From SIG673 sp964520875 (GTDB taxonomy: Bacteria; Bacillota; Clostridia; Oscillospirales; CAG-272): a stretch of 9,488 nt of DNA. Shown here piece by piece: positions 6,719 through 9,488 of this stretch. The stretch lies in the NCBI GenBank assembly GCA_964520875.1, contig CAZFQJ010000062.1:1-9488 (forward strand), in the 5' to 3' direction. The first letter of the stretch is position 1. Each line of letters begins with the position of its first letter. Under the pieces are notes generated by a model, which was given only the letters and a program-made list of their open reading frames with translations, was not told the DNA's origin and made no database searches. A program made the translations under genes and the position numbers.

Positions 6719-7276
6719 TTACTCAATAATAGTTCCGTCGGGATTGAACAGAGGAAGCTTTTCAAGATAGATGATATCGTCTCTGTCGATAGCGTCTCCC
6801 TCGGCAAGTATAGCCATTCTTCCGACTATCTCTCCGCCTGCCTCGGTAACGAGAGTTTCAAGCGCATGGAGCGAGTCTCCCGTCGAGATGACGTCGTCCA
6901 CTATGAGTATCCTTTTTCCCTTCATAAGCTCGGCATCGGCAACATCGAGATAGAGCTTCTGCTCTCTTGCTGTGGAAATAGAATGAACGTCTACGGAAAA
7001 TACGCCGGTCATATAGAGCTTAGCGCCCTTTCTGGCAAGCATGTACTTCTTATCACCGTTCTGTCTCGCCATTTCGTGAGCGAGCGGTATACCCTTAGCC
7101 TCCGCGGTTATAAGATAGTCATAATCCGGAGCGCGCTTAACAAGCTCGGCTGCCGTAGCTACCGTAAGCTCCGGGTCTCCGAAAATAACGAATGCGGCTA
7201 TGGAAAGCTTATCGTTCACCGGACAAATGGGAAGATCGCGTTCGATACCCGCAATATTGATCTTATAGTATTTCAT
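6719..7276 (-). CDS. apt: Adenine phosphoribosyltransferase-like protein (type I PRTase)
   Basis: Predicted cytoplasmic purine-salvage enzyme that transfers phosphoribose from PRPP to a nucleobase, most likely adenine. The 185-residue protein has the PRPP-binding signature ILIVDDVISTGDS (124-136, with D127 and D128) and the TAEAKGIPLAHEM segment (58-69), comparable to the TEARGF segment of APRTs, followed by the ARKGAKLYM loop (81-89). This clostridial family is usually annotated as adenine phosphoribosyltransferase; xanthine or another base cannot be excluded from sequence alone. The ATG at 7276 has AGGAGA at 7289-7284, 7 nt upstream; a GTG at 7282 is only 1 nt from that site and is rejected. 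The gene is monocistronic-looking: perfect promoter upstream, hairpins downstream. No purine riboswitch was recognised in its short leader. Confidence 0.88.
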   Translation of the reverse strand: MKYYKINIAGIERDLPICPVNDKLSIAAFVIFGDPELTVATAAELVKRAPDYDYLITAEAKGIPLAHEMARQNGDKKYMLARKGAKLYMTGVFSVDVHSISTAREQKLYLDVADAELMKGKRILIVDDVISTGDSLHALETLVTEAGGEIVGRMAILAEGDAIDRDDIIYLEKLPLFNPDGTIIE

Positions 7277-7314
7277 GATCACATCTCCTATGTAATAATA
7301 ATGGTTCCTAAATA

Positions 7315-7343
7315 ATTATACAACTCTTTTTTTCTCTTGTCAA
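7315..7343 (-). promoter_or_regulatory. Perfect-consensus sigma-A promoter of the APRT-like gene
   Basis: On the minus strand TTGACA (7343-7338) and TATAAT (7320-7315) are both exact consensus hexamers with an exact 17-nt spacer. The start site would fall near 7308, leaving a leader of roughly 30 nt that holds little more than the ribosome binding site. An A-rich spacer (AGAGAAAAAAAGAG) is also visible. Confidence 0.92.
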
Positions 7344-7430
7344 TCTTATTCGCCCTAAATCTCTTAAAATTTTATAAATACCTTATTATGGTATATTTTA
7401 TGAAATAAAACGATTTTTTTGCGAATATTT

Positions 7431-7448
7431 TTGTAGCAATTGCTACAA
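7431..7448. promoter_or_regulatory. 18-bp perfect palindrome, operator-like
   Basis: TTGTAGCAATTGCTACAA is a perfect 18-bp palindrome with no spacer. A minus-strand TATAAT (7453-7448) abuts it, so a start site from that hexamer would fall inside the palindrome, a common operator position; however no good -35 lies 16-18 nt upstream. It is about 90 bp upstream of the consensus APRT-like promoter. It looks like a site for a dimeric repressor; the regulator is unknown. Confidence 0.5.
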
Positions 7449-7684
7449 TTATACATTTCATATTCATTTACGATGTCATATTTGCTTTAATACATGTATC
7501 TTTTATATATATGCGCGTTTAAAAAACGAACATTCGGGTTTTTATTCATTTTCGGTCATCGTTTTTTCGGATATTAAAAAATAAGAAAATTTTTATTAAC
7601 CGCAAATTAAAATATATTTCTACTCAATGCGGCATAATACAGGCTTCAGCCGAAAACGCCCAAAGCAGAGAACAAAGAAAAACA

Positions 7685-7713
7685 TTGCAAATTGTAAAGT
7701 TTTATGCTATAAT
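7685..7713 (+). promoter_or_regulatory. Extended -10 promoter of the small DUF6514-like gene
   Basis: TTGCAA (7685-7690) and TATAAT (7708-7713) are 17 nt apart, and TGC directly precedes the -10, giving an extended -10 element. The start site would be near 7720, about 34 nt before the ATG. Confidence 0.85.
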
Positions 7714-7753
7714 ATAGACCTCAAATCAAGAGGAAAGGATAAAACACAAAAAA

Positions 7754-7999
7754 ATGGAAGCTGATTTAAAGAACTTCTACACATTAGTAAAGACCGAGGC
7801 GATAACGTGCGCGGATCTTACCGAAAACAACGAAGTATTCTCTATCCTCGCGCTCGAAAGCGACGGCGAAACGGCAAGAAGCGTTTTCGCATACGATGTT
7901 GCGAGAGATACGGTCAGAGCAAACGAGATCCTCGCCGAGATAGAAAGGCTCTCTCCGCCGCTTTGCGATTTCAGCGATACAGTTGAAGAACTTATCTGA
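7754..7999 (+). CDS. Small DUF6514-like protein of unknown function
   Basis: An 81-residue acidic protein without membrane segment, signal peptide or cysteine motif. The second half, VFAYDVARDTVRANEILAEI then ERLSPPLCDFSDTVEELI, resembles the clostridial DUF6514 pattern, in which a D-x-D stretch is followed by a serine-proline and a D-x-VE-(D/E)-(F/L)-(L/I) ending; I call this by pattern only. A function is not known to me. The ATG at 7754 is the first in-frame start after an in-frame TAA at 7740; the best ribosome binding site, AAAGGA at 7734-7739, is 14 nt away, which is long and may mean modest translation. It has its own strong promoter and is followed after 75 nt by the PHP-domain gene, which has a separate promoter. 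Base composition and codon use match the neighbours, supporting a real gene. Confidence 0.75.
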   Translation: MEADLKNFYTLVKTEAITCADLTENNEVFSILALESDGETARSVFAYDVARDTVRANEILAEIERLSPPLCDFSDTVEELI

Positions 8000-8014
8000 A
8001 AATTTCGCCGGGTA

Positions 8015-8043
8015 TTGACTTTCGGAACAAATCATGTTACTAT
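8015..8043 (+). promoter_or_regulatory. Predicted promoter of the PHP-domain gene
   Basis: TTGACT (8015-8020, one mismatch) and TACTAT (8038-8043, two mismatches) are separated by exactly 17 nt. TGT directly precedes the -10, an extended -10 element. The start site would be near 8050, 25 nt before the ATG, so the gene could be expressed independently of the small upstream gene. Confidence 0.75.
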
Positions 8044-8074
8044 GTAGACAAAAGACCGAAAGGAGTCATTAAAA

Positions 8075-9082
8075 ATGAGAAAGTATCTTCTTCCGCATAA
8101 TGTAAGCTCATACAAAGCAAACCTACACACTCATACTTCTCTTTCCGACGGTGAATTCACACCCGAAGAGGTAAAGAGACTGTATAAAGAACAAGGCTAT
8201 TCGATAGTCGCATTCACCGACCATGATATATTTCTCACCCACAACGATCTGAGCGACGAAGGTTTTCTCGCGCTGAACGGCTACGAAATGGAGGTAAACG
8301 AAGAAGAAAATTCGAAATGCTCTTTCGATCTTCTGAAGACCTGCCATATGTGTCTGATAGCTCTCAAATCCGACATGGTAACGCCCGTATGTTGGCACAG
8401 ATCAAAATATTTATTCGGAAACGCCCCCAAAAGCAAAGACCTCATAAAGAACGACGAGAGCCTGTCCGATTACGAGCGCGCTTATACACACGAGCGCATA
8501 TCCGATATGATGCGTCTCGGCAGAGAAAACGGATTTTTCGTCACCTACAATCACCCCACGTGGTCAATGGAGGACTATACGAATTATTCCGGATACGAAA
8601 ATATGCACGCAATGGAAATAGTAAACTACGGTTGCGTCGTTGCGGGCTTTGCCGATCATAACGAAAGAGTCTACGACGACATTCTCGGTCTCGGAAAGCG
8701 TATATACTGCTTAGCGACCGACGACTGTCATCATCTAAAGGACATGTTCGGCGGAGCGACCGTTATAAAAGCGAAGAGCCTCGACTACGAGAGCATAGCG
8801 AACGCTTTGGTAAACGGAGATTTCTACGCGACCGAAGGACCGGAGATAAAAGAACTCTACATTGAGGACGGGAAGCTTTACGTTAAGACCTCGGGGGTAG
8901 CAAACATTCGCCTGAACACCGGCATAAGATACGCAAAAGAGGTATTCAACCAAAACGGAACGGAGATCACCGGCGCCGTTTTCGACCTTCCCGAAAACTA
9001 TCACTATTTCCGCGTGACCGCTACCGACGGCAGCGGAAGATGTGCCTACACCAACGCTTATTTTGCCGATCAGCTCGGTTAA
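8075..9082 (+). CDS. PHP-domain metal-dependent phosphoesterase-like protein
   Basis: A 335-residue cytoplasmic protein of the polymerase-and-histidinol-phosphatase superfamily, in which a distorted TIM barrel holds up to three metals and hydrolyses phosphoesters. Metal-site motifs are in order: NLHTHTSLSDG with H18, H20 and D25; AFTDHD with H50; GYEMEV with E71; CHMCLI with H91; YNHPTW with H160; and ATDDCHH with D217 and H219. All expected ligands are therefore present and an active enzyme is likely; the substrate (nucleotide, sugar phosphate or other) cannot be deduced. Residues from about 257 onward form an additional beta-rich C-terminal segment outside the catalytic core. The ATG at 8075 has AAGGAG at 8060-8065 with 9 nt spacing. 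It is followed by a strong bidirectional terminator and converges on tpiA. Confidence 0.92.
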   Translation: MRKYLLPHNVSSYKANLHTHTSLSDGEFTPEEVKRLYKEQGYSIVAFTDHDIFLTHNDLSDEGFLALNGYEMEVNEEENSKCSFDLLKTCHMCLIALKSDMVTPVCWHRSKYLFGNAPKSKDLIKNDESLSDYERAYTHERISDMMRLGRENGFFVTYNHPTWSMEDYTNYSGYENMHAMEIVNYGCVVAGFADHNERVYDDILGLGKRIYCLATDDCHHLKDMFGGATVIKAKSLDYESIANALVNGDFYATEGPEIKELYIEDGKLYVKTSGVANIRLNTGIRYAKEVFNQNGTEITGAVFDLPENYHYFRVTATDGSGRCAYTNAYFADQLG

Positions 9083-9098
9083 CAATTCAAAACGCATA

Positions 9099-9130
9099 AA
9101 ATTCCTCCGCATTCACATGCGGAGGAATTT
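9099..9130. terminator. Bidirectional terminator between the PHP gene and tpiA
   Basis: A perfect 14-bp stem (9099-9112 with 9117-9130) closes a 4-nt loop. Its outer pairs are A-T, so each strand reads a GC-rich core followed by T residues: GGAATTT on the plus strand and GGAATTTTATGCGTTTT on the minus strand. It lies 16 nt after the PHP stop and 16 nt after the tpiA stop, ideal for terminating both converging genes. Confidence 0.92.
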
Positions 9131-9146
9131 CTGTATTCACGATCTT

Positions 9147-9488
9147 TTACTGTGCCGCGTCTACGATAACGGTAAAATCGGGGGCTTTGAGCGAAGCTCC
9201 GCCTATAAGTCCGCCGTCAACATTCTCCTTTGCGAGAAGCTCGGAGGCGTTCTTTGCGTTCATAGATCCGCCGTACTGTATAACGGAAGCCTCGGCAACG
9301 TCTGCGCCGTACATCTTCGCAAGAGTAGCTCTGATGACTCCGCAGGTCTCGTCTGCCTGCTCCGGAGTAGCGGTAAGTCCCGTCCCTATCGCCCATACGG
9401 GCTCATAAGCTATGATAACGTTCTTCATATCTTCCGCGCTTACGCCTTCGAGATCAAGCTTGGTCTGCATGGCAACGACCTCGTCGGT
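9147..9488 (-). CDS. tpiA: Triosephosphate isomerase (N-terminal part outside window)
   Basis: Glycolytic enzyme interconverting dihydroxyacetone phosphate and glyceraldehyde 3-phosphate. The frame is open to the right edge and gives the last 113 residues of an enzyme normally about 250 long. AYEPVWAIGTG contains the catalytic glutamate (residue 29 of the visible part) and the hinge of the mobile loop 6; IQYGGSMNAKNA and GGLIGGASLK are the phosphate-binding segments near the C-terminus. The stop is TAA at 9149-9147. In many Bacillota tpiA belongs to a glycolytic cluster with pgk and gpmI, but upstream genes lie outside the window. No defect is seen. Confidence 0.97.
   Translation of the reverse strand, partial: TDEVVAMQTKLDLEGVSAEDMKNVIIAYEPVWAIGTGLTATPEQADETCGVIRATLAKMYGADVAEASVIQYGGSMNAKNASELLAKENVDGGLIGGASLKAPDFTVIVDAAQ

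Larger units (their letters stand above)
7290..7753. other. AT-rich divergent intergenic region
   Basis: About 460 bases separate the minus-strand APRT-like gene from the plus-strand small gene. The region is clearly more AT-rich than the flanking genes and frequent stops leave no credible protein. It contains a promoter at each end (7315-7343 minus, 7685-7713 plus), an 18-bp perfect palindrome (7431-7448) and CGAA-containing motifs around 7522-7574. I recognise no tRNA, known riboswitch or DnaA-box cluster. A small RNA in 7350-7680 cannot be excluded, but nothing directly supports one. Confidence 0.6.

Noticed and set aside
7277..7440. Purine riboswitch in front of the APRT-like gene
   Set aside because: The promoter leaves a leader of only about 30 nt and the conserved purine-aptamer core sequences are not present.
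7784..8035. An 83-codon minus-strand frame opposite the small DUF6514-like gene
   Set aside because: The plus-strand frame has an extended -10 promoter and neighbour-like codon use; the minus frame has neither support nor a plausible terminator.

Overview
The window looks like chromosomal core-genome DNA from a low-to-moderate GC member of Bacillota, class Clostridia (probably an uncultured gut-type lineage). The evidence is a set of clostridial-type housekeeping proteins (S2, YqeG, AroQ next to an Xaa-Pro peptidase, an APRT-like enzyme, TpiA), strong AGGAGG-type ribosome binding sites and sigma-A-like promoters with 17-nt spacers. No insertion sequence, prophage, CRISPR array, tRNA or rRNA was seen, and no clear defence or otherwise novel multi-gene system.

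Layout, left to right. (1) 1-688, minus: rpsB, running off the left edge, with its own promoter and a leader of about 90 nt. (2) 884-6528, minus: a tight six-gene run, read from 6528 downward: aldose 1-epimerase-like protein, YqeG HAD phosphatase, endonuclease IV-like TIM-barrel protein, AroQ dehydroquinase, M24 Xaa-Pro peptidase and a GH36 alpha-galactosidase-like gene. Gaps are only 5-14 nt, so this is very probably one transcript. The last gene carries a -1 frameshift near 1604-1606 that separates its two catalytic aspartates. A strong hairpin at 854-881 closes the run. (3) 6719-7276, minus: an adenine phosphoribosyltransferase-like gene with a perfect-consensus promoter. (4) 7290-7753: an AT-rich regulatory intergenic region with a perfect 18-bp palindrome. 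(5) 7754-9082, plus: a small DUF6514-like protein and a PHP-domain phosphoesterase-like protein, each with its own promoter. (6) 9099-9130: a bidirectional terminator between the PHP gene and tpiA. (7) 9147-9488, minus: the C-terminal part of tpiA, running off the right edge.

How the genes relate. The six-gene run mixes carbohydrate handling (a mutarotase-like protein at the front, an alpha-galactosidase-like gene at the end) with housekeeping functions. The order aroQ then Xaa-Pro peptidase matches the arrangement known from Bacillus subtilis (yqhS-yqhT-efp), but the slot where efp would be expected holds the GH36 gene. Points most worth a second look are the frameshifted GH36 gene, the 18-bp palindrome upstream of the APRT-like gene, the inverted repeats in front of the epimerase operon, and a possible Shine-Dalgarno-masking repeat upstream of the PHP gene.
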